In this document: positions 9,048-17,244 of the stretch, in pieces
How the letters are laid out: each line of letters opens with the position of its first letter
Position numbering within the stretch: position 1 is the first letter of the stretch
Origin: Verrucomicrobiales bacterium
GTDB lineage: Bacteria > Verrucomicrobiota > Verrucomicrobiia > Limisphaerales > JAQGOV01
Assembly (NCBI GenBank): GCA_028293425.1
Contig: JAQGOV010000265.1
Coordinates: 1-38,994, forward strand
Direction: 5' to 3'
Length of the DNA: 38,994 nucleotides
Translations under genes and position numbers: made by a program
The notes under the pieces: model-generated
Told to the model about the DNA's origin: nothing
Databases searched by the model: none
What the model saw: the letters and a program-made list of their open reading frames with translations, nothing else

Positions 9048-9469
9048 ATCTTTTCTCCCTTCCAAAAACCAATCTTCACAAATCCTCCACGTACACGGTT
9101 GTCCATGGTCTTATTTGCTGCTGGATCATTCCTACAGGTTCGAAGCTTTCAGGTATCACTGCACCTGTTAGTGAACGGACAACAACAGGCCTGCAGGAGA
9201 TTACCGAGGTTTGTCCCTTACCAACCTAAAGTGATCTGCAAGGATGGAAATCTATGCCTAAATCACAATGTAAGACCCTGTTTTTATTCACGTCGTAACT
9301 CATACAATAAGTAAGCACCCACGTTATAAAACTTCCCTTTAGAATTCTATTTGTCGGAAATTGGACATAGTATTTAGAGATATTCGGAATATAAGTCAAG
9401 CTCTACTCTCGTTTTTTTATGAGATGAAACAATTTCGCTGGAAGAGGTGCGGAGGGTTCTCATGCGGGA
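9048..9469 (-). promoter_or_regulatory. 420-bp leader/promoter region of the HYR gene set
   Basis: No gene is seen here. On the minus strand a sigma70-like promoter is possible: TTGACT (9394-9399), 17-bp spacer, TAAATA (9371-9376, poor -10). A perfect 13-bp palindrome, ATATTC-G-GAATAT (9380-9392), fills most of the spacer. If used, the transcript would have a leader of about 315 nt. Within it, a nested stem (9236-9240 with 9192-9196; 9223-9227 with 9207-9211) is followed by three mutually pairable segments (ACAGGT/ACCTG/ACCTGT complements at 9163-9168, 9150-9154 and 9134-9139), then the SD at 9055-9060. The structures are drawn by hand, not folded. Confidence 0.4.
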
Positions 9470-9691
9470 TTATACCCCGCTGCTGGACGCGCCTTCTGGC
9501 CCCACGGCCTTCAGTTCCTCCGCGACATTTGGCATGAACATCCGGATCCATCCGGTAGCGTCCTTTCGATCCTCCGGAGTGCCGCCCTGCAGTGCGTAGT
9601 GACCATCAGGAAAGCGGACAAGTTTGGCTGCGCCCCATTGGCCCACTAATTCCGTGTGTTCTGATGGTTCCATGCCCATAGCTTGGCACAA
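9470..9691 (-). CDS. hypothetical protein fragment, probably 3' half of an interrupted gene
   Basis: 73 residues from a TTG at 9691 (ATG codons at 9679 and 9673 are alternatives). Composition looks protein-like (LVRFPDGHYALQGG, DATGWIRMFMPNVAEEL), but I recognise no family. The frame stays open upstream through 9772 with no ATG or GTG, and is in the same phase as the gene at 9773-9979, which ends in TAA exactly there. The sequence between (reading LPVSDFSNQVLSAFAVLKQA) also looks coding. I therefore think this is the downstream part of one ancestral gene split by a nonsense change, possibly untranslated. A GC-rich hairpin (9464-9480) overlaps the stop. Confidence 0.42.
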   Translation of the reverse strand: MCQAMGMEPSEHTELVGQWGAAKLVRFPDGHYALQGGTPEDRKDATGWIRMFMPNVAEELKAVGPEGASSSGV

Positions 9692-9772
9692 GGCAGCCTG
9701 TTTTAAAACTGCAAAGGCTGAGAGAACCTGGTTCGAAAAGTCAGAAACGGGTAGGTTGAGGCCTGAATCGAG

Positions 9773-9979
9773 TTAACGTCGGCCTGACATGGCGTTGGTG
9801 GCGCCTTTGGGCACCTCTGCCACAATGGTCATGTTATCGTTGCGCGGGACTGCGATGGTGCCGTTTGGACCAATGTCCAGCGAGCTCTTTGAGAGTTCCC
9901 TTCGGCCACTCGCATTTATGACAACGAGAACCACTGTCAATAGTGCGCACAGGCCCATTCCAATCCATTTGCGTTTCAT
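9773..9979 (-). CDS. short signal/membrane-anchored hypothetical protein, possibly truncated
   Basis: 68 residues: MKRKW, then a hydrophobic helix at about 7-23 (GLCALLTVVLVVINASG), then a short polar tail. The helix could be an uncleaved signal anchor or a cleaved signal peptide. No SD is visible before ATG 9979. No family is recognised. The terminating TAA (9773-9775) is followed in the same frame by about 100 more coding-like codons, so this is probably the N-terminal part of a protein of about 170 residues that has been cut short. Confidence 0.5.
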   Translation of the reverse strand: MKRKWIGMGLCALLTVVLVVINASGRRELSKSSLDIGPNGTIAVPRNDNMTIVAEVPKGATNAMSGRR

Positions 9980-10080
9980 AATCGATAGACACCGCGGCGA
10001 ATGCTTTTTGCATAATGGGCGGAGTGAAGTGAAAGATTTGTAGTACGATTAAGAGCAAAAATGACGAACAAAGGACATGC

Positions 10081-12390
10081 TCACAACCCTTTCACCTCGA
10101 TCCATGTCTCGCGAACTTGGCCGGTCTCGGATTCGCGGACGGTGAAGCGGTGGGTGCCTTCCTTGAGCAAGGTGAATGTCTCACTTCCGTCTTCCACAAC
10201 GGGTAAAGTATCGCTTTTCCATTCGAGCTTGGCTCCGAGGGCCTGCAAGCGAACGCGTCGATCTTGGGCGGGGACGTTGGGGTCTATAAAGAAAACAGTG
10301 CCGGGAACCGGGGAAATAACCTGCAACCCGGGTCGCTCGGCAAGGTCAATGCGCTGGCCCAGCCAGTTGTCAGCACTCCGCATCCACTTAGCGTATTCCT
10401 GAGGGAGCAAGACCCGGCCGTTGGTGTCATAGTCGGAGGGAGACTCCCTGGGCGGCAGCGCTTGAGCCAAAAACTTCTCGCGGACAGCGCCGGGGCGTTC
10501 TGTTGCAACGAGCTTCCCGGTGAGAGGGTCGATAAATTTTTCCACGATGGTGGCGGGCTGTCGATACCACGTCGTCCCATAGTCTGAGTGGAGGTGCTCG
10601 AAGATGTCGTGAAGGATAGGTGTCGCAGCGGTGACATCGGAAACGCTTTGCATGGGGAAACCGTTGAAGCTGCCAACCCAAACACCAACAGTGAATTCGG
10701 GCGTGTACCCGATTGCCCAACTGTCGCGGAAGTCGGAACTGGTGCCGGTTTTGCAGGCGACCGGAAAGGTAAAATCCAGGTAAGAGTCGGGCCCGAGGGC
10801 GAGCGCGCGGGCAGCAGGGTCGGAAAGGACATCGGCGAGGAGATAAGCGGTATCGGAGGCAAAAACCTGCCGGCCATTGTTTTCTTTGCTGGTGATGCCG
10901 GTCGGCTGAAGGTTGAAAGGCTTATAGGTTCCCAACCTGGCCAGGCAGGCGTAAGCATTGGCCAGTTCCAGCAGCCGGACCTCGGCATCACCGATCGCGA
11001 AACCGAGGCCATAAAATTCGGCCTCGCGAACGAGTGTGCCCACACCGCATTTCTGCAAGGTATCCTTCAGGGTTGGAGCGCCGCCGACAGAGGCGAGGAC
11101 TTTCACCGCGGAAATGTTCAGCGAATTGCCGAGCGCCAACCGATAGCGCATGGGACCGTAGGTGCGATGGTTATCGTTGACGGGCTCGAACACGCCGGTG
11201 ACGTTTGCAAATTCGGCGGGAAGATCGGGCACGATCGAAGCGGGGGTAGCACCCTGCTCAAACGCGAGCAGATATATAAATGGCTTGAGGGTGGAGCCGG
11301 AGGAGCGCGGAGCCCACGCGCTGTTGATTTGGCCATGCTGCAGATCGAAGTAATCCTCCGACCCAGCCAGCGCGAGAATGTTGCCGGTGCGGTTCTCGAT
11401 CACAACCACAGCCCCGTTTTGAGCATCCTGATTGTGGATGCGACGAAGGTTAGCGTGGAGCGCTTTCTCGGCAAACCGATTCAGCCGCAGGTCGAGGGTG
11501 GTTTGGACCTGTCCCCCTTGAGCTGCGAAATCCGGTTTCTGCTCGGCGAGGAGATCCACGAACTGCGGTGCGGCAAAGGGCCGGCGCGTTTTCCAAAGTT
11601 GAATGGGCTCGTGCACCGCGCGGTCGTATTCGGCCCGGGCAAGGAAATGATTTTCAAACATCCGGTCCAAGACCCATTGCTGGCGCTTGCATGCCCGTTC
11701 CATGTGCTGGAGCGGGTTAAACCGGGCAGGAGCCTGGGGCAGCCCCGCCAGGAAAGCGGCCTCGGCTGGGCTGAGGTCCCGCACGGTCTTGCCAAAATAG
11801 AAGGCAGCGGCTTCGGCCGTTCCGCGGGTGAAGCTTCCGTAGTCTAACCGATTGAGGTATTCCTCCAGAATGCGTTCCTTGGACCAAACCTGCTCCAGGC
11901 GCATGGCTTGCAGGGCCTCGCTCAATTTGGTCCAGAGGGTGCGAGGACGCGGTTCGCTGAGCTTGATCAGCTTTTGCGTAATCGTGGAGGCGCCGGAAAG
12001 GACCCGGCCACATCGCGCGTAATCGTAAGCAGCGCGGAGAGTGGCACGCCAATCTACCCCGTGGTGCCAGCGGAAACGTTTATCTTCGGCGGCGATGATT
12101 GCTTCGACAAGGAGAGGAGGAATTTGGCGGATCCCGACCCAACGGGTAAACGGCGGCTTTCCTTCGGGCACTTCACGCAAGGGAAGGCCGGTGCAGTCGA
12201 CGATTTCAACGCTGGGGAGCGGTGGCTCGAACAGGGCTCGTGGCAATGAAACCACCCCCAGCCACCATTCATGGGTTGCGAGAAGCACCACGAGCAAAAG
12301 CAGCGACGCAAACCCCCAGCGCTTCAAGCGACGCAGAAGGAAAAGCCTGCGAAGAGGCCAGTCCATAGTCGATGTGCGTGGAGGGGTCAT
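10081..12390 (-). CDS. pbpC: penicillin-binding protein 1C (bifunctional class A PBP)
   Basis: Builds peptidoglycan strands in the periplasm from lipid II (glycosyltransferase) and carries a transpeptidase domain. A short cytoplasmic tail and one membrane helix (about 26-46) precede a GT51 domain with AAEDKRFRWHHGVDW (catalytic E102) and GASTITQKL. The transpeptidase motifs are all present: S366-T-L-K369, S423-L-N425 and K547-T-G. The C-terminal 85 residues match the BiPBP_C domain typical of PBP1C. Length (769) is close to the E. coli protein. The usual neighbour, a large alpha-2-macroglobulin gene, is absent here. The start could also be ATG 12366; neither has a clear SD. Confidence 0.93.
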   Translation of the reverse strand: MTPPRTSTMDWPLRRLFLLRRLKRWGFASLLLLVVLLATHEWWLGVVSLPRALFEPPLPSVEIVDCTGLPLREVPEGKPPFTRWVGIRQIPPLLVEAIIAAEDKRFRWHHGVDWRATLRAAYDYARCGRVLSGASTITQKLIKLSEPRPRTLWTKLSEALQAMRLEQVWSKERILEEYLNRLDYGSFTRGTAEAAAFYFGKTVRDLSPAEAAFLAGLPQAPARFNPLQHMERACKRQQWVLDRMFENHFLARAEYDRAVHEPIQLWKTRRPFAAPQFVDLLAEQKPDFAAQGGQVQTTLDLRLNRFAEKALHANLRRIHNQDAQNGAVVVIENRTGNILALAGSEDYFDLQHGQINSAWAPRSSGSTLKPFIYLLAFEQGATPASIVPDLPAEFANVTGVFEPVNDNHRTYGPMRYRLALGNSLNISAVKVLASVGGAPTLKDTLQKCGVGTLVREAEFYGLGFAIGDAEVRLLELANAYACLARLGTYKPFNLQPTGITSKENNGRQVFASDTAYLLADVLSDPAARALALGPDSYLDFTFPVACKTGTSSDFRDSWAIGYTPEFTVGVWVGSFNGFPMQSVSDVTAATPILHDIFEHLHSDYGTTWYRQPATIVEKFIDPLTGKLVATERPGAVREKFLAQALPPRESPSDYDTNGRVLLPQEYAKWMRSADNWLGQRIDLAERPGLQVISPVPGTVFFIDPNVPAQDRRVRLQALGAKLEWKSDTLPVVEDGSETFTLLKEGTHRFTVRESETGQVRETWIEVKGL

Positions 12391-12499
12391 GACTTTGGCA
12401 TCAAAAAGATGGATCGTTCATCGAAAAATGGCGAGAGAGAATTTTGCACGCCTCGGAGGCGAGCGCATCCGGTGAGTACCGCCGAAATATCCGGGCTCC

Positions 12500-14503
12500 T
12501 CAGCGTTGTCCAGCGATTTCGGTGTTGAAGGAAGGAGTCGGGGTTGGAGTGGAATCTGGAGCAGGCTCGGCTGAGGCGCTGAGGCACGGGACATATTCGG
12601 GAACAGCTTTTTTCAGGAGCAGCTTGATCGTGTCCGAATTCGGATCGTGAAGGTTGCGAGTCAACTCGCGGATACGTTCCTGGACCGTCTTTAAGGTTTG
12701 CGAGCGCGAAACGAAGCGGAAAATCTTGGGATGGTTTGTGGGCACGCAATCCTCACCTTCATGACTTAATTCCTCATAAAGCTTTTCACCCGGACGCAAG
12801 CCGGTGAATTGGATTTCAATATCGGTGCCCGGCTCCCATCCCGAAAGCTCAATCAACTGGCGCGCCAGATCAACAATTTTGATGGGGTTGCCCATATCGA
12901 GCACAAAAATTTCTCCGCCCTGGCCCTGAGCGGCGCTTTGCAGCACCAGGCCGACCGCTTCCGGGATAGTCATAAAGAACCGGGTGACATCGGGATGCGT
13001 AACGGTGACGGGTCCCCCGGCGGCTATCTGCTTGTTGAAGGTGGGAATGACACTCCCGGAGGAGCCCAGGACGTTGCCGAACCGCACAGCCATGAACCTC
13101 GTTCGGGAGGGTTCGCTCGCGGCCAATGATTGCAAGAAAATCTCAGCTAACCGCTTGGTTGCACCCATCACATTGGTGGGGTTAATGGCTTTGTCGGTGG
13201 AGATGAGGACGAAACGGCGAACCTCATATTCCAGCGCGAGTTCAGCAATTTGAGCTGTGCCGAGGGTATTATTTTTGACGGCCTCGCCCGGGTGCCTTTC
13301 CATCATGGGAACATGCTTGTGGGCAGCGGCATGAAAGACGACCCCGGGCCTATGCTCTTTGAAAACGGCGTCCATTCGCGGATAATCCAAAACGTCAGCA
13401 ATCAGCGGCAGGATAAGGCCTGAGTAGCCAAGCGAGATCATCTCCTGCTCGATTTGGAACATCTGCACTTCAGACTGTTCAACCAAGAGCAGGCGGTGCG
13501 GGTGGAAGGAGGCAATTTGGCGACAGAGTTCGCCCCCGATGCTGCCACCAGCACCCGTTACCATGACCGTTTGGCCTTGAAGAATGTTGCGGATGTTTTC
13601 AGTTTCCAACTTCACGGGTGCGCGGCCAAGGAGGTCCTCAATTTCCACGGGGCGAAGCTGAGTGACCTTCACTTTGCCGGTAGCAAGTTGGTCAAGGGTG
13701 GGAACGGTTTCGAACTTAATACCAGCTTCCTGCAGGGTTGTCACAATGCCACGGATCCGTTTACCCGAAGCAGAAGGCAGGGCAATGATGACCTTTTGTA
13801 AATTCAGTTTCTCCTGATTTTGCAACAAACACTCCGGAGCGCCAATGACGGGTATGTCATGAACACGAGTCCCTTCCTTTTCCGGGTCGTCATCGAAAAA
13901 CACGACTGGGCGCAAACCCAGGTGGCGCTTGACTGAAAGCTCTCGAGCCAGAGTGGCGCCAGCGTAGCCCGCGCCCACGATGCCAACCCGGAGAACGTGA
14001 GGATTCCAAAGGAAGTGGCTTGAAAAAAAGCGTTCACGCACCATTCGGAACACAAGCCGAAAGCCGGAGAGGAATAAAATCGAGAGCAGGAAGTCACCAA
14101 CAATGATCGAACGGGGAGGCGCCGCGTAACCAGCAGAGACGAGCCACACAAAACAAACCATTGCGCAGGTGACGCCGAGCGCCAGGATGAGCCGCCGCAA
14201 ATCAGGGATGCTGAAGTAGCTCAGCAGCCCGGTAAATTGCCCAATCATAAGCAACAGCGAAAGCTTGGTGGGAATAATCCAAAGCGCATGGACAAGGCTG
14301 GAGGACATCTCACCAGCGGGGACGTTGAAATCGAAGCGCAACTGGTAGGAGAGGAAAAAGCTCGCAACCAGCCCAAGCGAATAAACCACCAGGACCACCA
14401 CCAACCTTGACGTTCGCGAGAGCCTGAAGGCCAGCAGATAATCCAGCCACTCCGGGGTATATTTATTCCGGTTTGCGTTAACCTGAGTTGAGCGAGCCTT
14501 CAC
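12500..14503 (-). CDS. membrane-bound nucleotide-sugar 4,6-dehydratase (CapD/WbpM/PglF family)
   Basis: Family enzymes convert a UDP-HexNAc (often UDP-GlcNAc) to its 4-keto-6-deoxy form at the inner face of the membrane. The N-terminus has four hydrophobic helices (within about 30-155). A first nucleotide-binding fold follows (VGIVGAGYAGATLAREL), then the SDR domain with VTGAGGSIGGELCRQI, HAAAHKHVPMME and ISTDKAINPTNVMGATKR, as in PglF/WbpM/FlaA1 long forms. Start: the frame is open to a TTG at 14521, but that codon overlaps a GGAGG SD, so translation more likely begins at TTG 14506 (8-nt spacer) or GTG 14503. It lies about 310 bp downstream of the sugar transferase on the same strand. Substrate is not readable from sequence alone. 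Confidence 0.92.
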   Translation of the reverse strand: MKARSTQVNANRNKYTPEWLDYLLAFRLSRTSRLVVVLVVYSLGLVASFFLSYQLRFDFNVPAGEMSSSLVHALWIIPTKLSLLLMIGQFTGLLSYFSIPDLRRLILALGVTCAMVCFVWLVSAGYAAPPRSIIVGDFLLSILFLSGFRLVFRMVRERFFSSHFLWNPHVLRVGIVGAGYAGATLARELSVKRHLGLRPVVFFDDDPEKEGTRVHDIPVIGAPECLLQNQEKLNLQKVIIALPSASGKRIRGIVTTLQEAGIKFETVPTLDQLATGKVKVTQLRPVEIEDLLGRAPVKLETENIRNILQGQTVMVTGAGGSIGGELCRQIASFHPHRLLLVEQSEVQMFQIEQEMISLGYSGLILPLIADVLDYPRMDAVFKEHRPGVVFHAAAHKHVPMMERHPGEAVKNNTLGTAQIAELALEYEVRRFVLISTDKAINPTNVMGATKRLAEIFLQSLAASEPSRTRFMAVRFGNVLGSSGSVIPTFNKQIAAGGPVTVTHPDVTRFFMTIPEAVGLVLQSAAQGQGGEIFVLDMGNPIKIVDLARQLIELSGWEPGTDIEIQFTGLRPGEKLYEELSHEGEDCVPTNHPKIFRFVSRSQTLKTVQERIRELTRNLHDPNSDTIKLLLKKAVPEYVPCLSASAEPAPDSTPTPTPSFNTEIAGQR

Positions 14504-14506
14504 CAA

Positions 14507-14813
14507 ACTTCTTTCCTCCAAGGGGGTTCATGCAAGGCAACATGATTTGTCCATGCGAACAATACGTTGGAAACATCCTTGCTGGGTAATACCCGTTTTT
14601 TTGAGTTAATGCGGATTCAAGGAAAAACGTTCCAAGCCTCCTGAAGCAGCGGATTCATCCCTACCTTGGCGGATGCGGCCGCTCAAGCTTGGCGGTCGTC
14701 TTGAATCCCGTATTGCTTACATACCCACCGCACTTCATTAACTTAGCCATGCGACTATAGGCGGGAGGGAACGGGAATCAATCTGTGTGAAATGCCTAGG
14801 GTGCGTAAGGAAA
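14507..14813. other. intergenic stretch without a recognised gene
   Basis: About 300 bp between the sugar-transferase and dehydratase genes, both on the minus strand. It holds the GGAGG SD of the dehydratase at its left end. I see no convincing coding frame, terminator with T-run, or consensus promoter. Confidence 0.5.
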
Positions 14814-15458
14814 TCAGGAATGGTTGAAAGGGAAAGGCCCAGCGTTTTCATTCCTTAGGATGCGGAGTGGGAAGATCGTCCTCAAAATGATTTTAACATC
14901 CGTCCACAGATTCGCCTCCCTCGCGTAGGAGATGTTCAGGGCAATTTTGCGGGGGATGCATTCTCGAGTATAAAATGTTTCCAGATCAACGGCACGGGTG
15001 AGCAATTCCTCCTCACGACGAAACTCAAGCGTCGCGAGGTCCGTGATGCCTGGCTTCAGCTCCAGGACTTTCCGCTGCTCGGCCGTGTAAAGAGCCACAT
15101 ACCGCGGCACTTCGGGCCGGGGGCCCACAAAACTCATATCGCCCCGTAAAACATTCCAAAGCTGCGGGAGTTCGTCGCACTTGGTTTTACGCAACCACCG
15201 GCCTACGGGCGTAATACGGCGGTCGTTGCCCGCAGTGATGCTGTGGCCCAGTCTCTCGGCATTCACAACCATGGTCCGAAACTTCCAAATCTTGAAGAGC
15301 CGTCCATGCCTTCCCACCCGTTCCTGCAGGAAGAAAACGGGGCCTTTTTCCGATGATTTGATCAGCACGGCCAGCACCAGCAGGAGCGGCGCGAGCACCA
15401 GCAGACCAAGAGCGGAGAAAACCACGTCAAACAGGCGCTTGGCTGAGAGGTCGAGCAT
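14814..15458 (-). CDS. bacterial sugar transferase (monotopic phosphoglycosyl transferase)
   Basis: Transfers a phospho-sugar from a nucleotide sugar to undecaprenyl phosphate, the first membrane step of many surface-glycan pathways. At 214 residues it is a short PglC-like form: K-R-L-F-D-V start, one re-entrant hydrophobic segment (about 13-33), GPVFFLQERVGRHG, WKFRTM, the catalytic-type acidic motif CDELPQLWNVLRGDMSFVGPRPE, and LKPGITDLATL. The ATG lies 32 bp inside the end of the upstream aminotransferase gene, indicating tight coupling. Substrate is likely the product of the neighbouring dehydratase and aminotransferase; this is inferred from context. Confidence 0.92.
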   Translation of the reverse strand: MLDLSAKRLFDVVFSALGLLVLAPLLLVLAVLIKSSEKGPVFFLQERVGRHGRLFKIWKFRTMVVNAERLGHSITAGNDRRITPVGRWLRKTKCDELPQLWNVLRGDMSFVGPRPEVPRYVALYTAEQRKVLELKPGITDLATLEFRREEELLTRAVDLETFYTRECIPRKIALNISYAREANLWTDVKIILRTIFPLRILRNENAGPFPFNHS

Positions 15459-16686
15459 GTGGAACCACAGGGGTTACGAGTGATTGCGCTTTACAGCGAA
15501 GGTTTTGCGCGCGGGCGATAATCTCATGGATGCCCTGGCAGATGTAGTCAACCTGGGCAGCAGTTAGATCCGGATACAGGGGCAGACTGATCATTTGCCC
15601 GTAGAGCGACGCGGCTATCGGGAGGTCTTCAGGCCGATAACCGTATTTTTCACGATAATAAGGATGCATGTGAAGGGGCATCCAGTGGACGCTTGCCCCA
15701 ATACCGCGCTGTTTTAGCTCCTCCATGAACTGATTCCGTCCGATAGCTAAGCGGTCCAAACGCAAACGGATTGGATACAGGTGCCACGAATGGACACGGT
15801 TCGGTTGAACGGCCGGGAGAATGACCTCTTCAACGTGTCTCAGTTTACGAAAGTAATACTCAGCCCAGCCAGCGCGTTGCTTATGAAGGCGGTCGGCCTT
15901 CCGGAGCTGATGCAAGCCAATGGAGGAAGCAATATCCGTGAGATTGTATTTAAAACCGGAAGCAATAATTTCGTAATACCAGGAACCCTCGGCCGTGAAA
16001 CGCTTCCACGCGTCCTTGGAAATGCCGTGAAGTGACATGATGCGCATGCGCTCGGCCAGCTTCGGATTATTGGTACAAGCCATGCCTCCTTCACCCGTGG
16101 TGATTGTCTTGTTGGCATAGAAGGAGTAACAACTAATGGCGGACTCAGCGCCAACACTTTTCCAAGGCGCGGACTCGTGATCACGATAAAATGCCGGGCA
16201 GCAATGAGCGGCATCCTCAATGATGTGCAGGTTGAAACGACGAGCGAGTTGCAGCACCCCAGCCATGTCGCCCACCTGGCCACCGTAATGGACGGGGAGG
16301 ATTGCTTTTACGGTTTCGCCACGAGCCAAGGCCGCCTTTATTTTTTGTTCGGCGTCGGCGACGTTTAGGTTGAAGTCCCTTTCCCTGCAATCCACCAACA
16401 GCGGCTTGGCTCCGAAATAACGAACAACCTCAGCGGTGGCAGCGAACGTCATGGCAGGGACAACCACAGTGTCGTCAGGCCCTAACCCAATCGCTTCCAG
16501 GGCAAGATGGAGGGCGGCGGTGCAGGAATTTACCGCGACAGCGTGCGTTTGACCTACGTAAGCCGCGAAATCCGCCTCGAATTGTTTAGTTTTGGGACCC
16601 GTAGTCAGCCAGCCGCTCCTGAGAGTGTCCACCACCTCGTCGATTTCTGGTTGCTCAATATTTGGGCGGAAGAATGGAATTTGCAT
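15427..16686 (-). CDS. DegT/DnrJ/EryC1/StrS-family PLP sugar aminotransferase
   Basis: PLP-dependent enzyme that aminates a keto-sugar nucleotide, usually at C4 (ArnB/PglE type) or C3. Seen: FFRP start, GWLTTGPKTKQFE, NSCTAALHLAL (phosphate binding), IIEDAAH with D158 expected to contact the pyridine nitrogen, and SFYANKTITTGEGG with K193 as the Schiff-base lysine. Length 419 includes a C-terminal tail of about 25 residues beyond the usual end. AAAGG precedes ATG 16686 closely. It is the first gene of the minus-strand set aminotransferase, sugar transferase, dehydratase. An acetyltransferase to finish a bacillosamine-like sugar is not in the window. Confidence 0.93.
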   Translation of the reverse strand: MQIPFFRPNIEQPEIDEVVDTLRSGWLTTGPKTKQFEADFAAYVGQTHAVAVNSCTAALHLALEAIGLGPDDTVVVPAMTFAATAEVVRYFGAKPLLVDCRERDFNLNVADAEQKIKAALARGETVKAILPVHYGGQVGDMAGVLQLARRFNLHIIEDAAHCCPAFYRDHESAPWKSVGAESAISCYSFYANKTITTGEGGMACTNNPKLAERMRIMSLHGISKDAWKRFTAEGSWYYEIIASGFKYNLTDIASSIGLHQLRKADRLHKQRAGWAEYYFRKLRHVEEVILPAVQPNRVHSWHLYPIRLRLDRLAIGRNQFMEELKQRGIGASVHWMPLHMHPYYREKYGYRPEDLPIAASLYGQMISLPLYPDLTAAQVDYICQGIHEIIARAQNLRCKAQSLVTPVVPHARPLSQAPV

Positions 16687-17001
16687 AGACCTTTGGATTC
16701 GTTGGACCCTCCATTAAGTATTGCGCCAGGAGGTGACCAGCATCACATCTCCGCGTGCACAGTGAGATTGGATCAAAAAACCGGAAAGGCAACCGGCCTG
16801 GGAGGAAAAAATGCCTCATTAGGGAATTACCGGACAGGTTCGTTCCCCATACCCTGACAGCTCAAAGATAATAAAGTGGTTTTTGAATCAGTTAAGAAGA
16901 AAAAGCCGTTCAAGCGTTCGGGGCAGGAAGACGGCATCTGATTTGCTGAGAAGAAATGCCGTTCATCGCGAGAACAACCACTCGCGAACGGACTTTGAGT
17001 T
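16687..17001. promoter_or_regulatory. divergent intergenic region with hairpin before the small membrane gene
   Basis: 315 bp between two divergent genes; no gene seen. Near the right end CCGTTC (16959-16964) and GCGAG (16968-16972) pair with CTCGC (16981-16985) and GAACGG (16986-16991), giving an 11-bp stem with a 3-nt bulge and an 8-nt loop, ending 10 nt before ATG 17002. GCCGTTCA occurs twice, at 16905-16912 and 16958-16965, so the 3' arm could pair with either copy. No T-tract follows, arguing against a terminator. Confidence 0.5.
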
Positions 17002-17244
17002 ATGCTGACGAAAGATCTGATTTACCTGGGGCTGATCGCGCTGGCAGGGGTCATTTTTTACTTTCATGGCTATTTCAACGGCGTGAAACGGAAAAAATCC
17101 ACCGCCCCGGATAACAAATTGAACCAGGCCGATTTGGTATGCGAAGATCCGGCCGAGGATCCTTCTTCAGGCCCGCTTTACTTCTTTCGGGGACGGAGTA
17201 CGCTTTTCCGTTCCGAGGGACGTGGCAATTTTGGGAAAAATTAA
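17002..17244 (+). CDS. small single-pass membrane protein, unknown function
   Basis: 80 residues with one strong hydrophobic helix at about 6-24 (LIYLGLIALAGVIFYFHGY) followed by a basic stretch (VKRKK), predicting an N-out/C-in or signal-anchor topology with a polar tail of about 50 residues. No family is recognised. No SD is visible; instead a stable hairpin lies just upstream. The stop overlaps the stop of the convergent TPR gene by 4 bp. Supported as real by the TM/basic pattern and by its own upstream region, but a chance frame cannot be excluded. Confidence 0.55.
   Translation: MLTKDLIYLGLIALAGVIFYFHGYFNGVKRKKSTAPDNKLNQADLVCEDPAEDPSSGPLYFFRGRSTLFRSEGRGNFGKN

Noticed and set aside
9187-9230. 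GEMM-type c-di-GMP riboswitch
   Set aside because: Only a short AGGGACAAACC resemblance; the second conserved half (GACGCAAAGCC-like) and the receptor-type helix are not found.
8706-9314. Plus-strand open frame crossing the HYR gene start and its leader
   Set aside because: Low-complexity, Cys/Arg-rich product unlike its neighbours; half of it is antisense to the N-terminus of the HYR protein.
9464-9480. GCGGG/CCCGC hairpin as terminator
   Set aside because: It overlaps the stop codon and has no T-run on the minus strand.
9773-9775. Recoded stop (selenocysteine/pyrrolysine)
   Set aside because: The codon is TAA, which neither system uses; nonsense mutation or sequencing error is simpler.
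10588-11847. 419-codon plus-strand open frame opposite pbpC
   Set aside because: Antisense to a gene with complete catalytic motifs; its product has no recognisable domain and reflects codon bias of the opposite strand.
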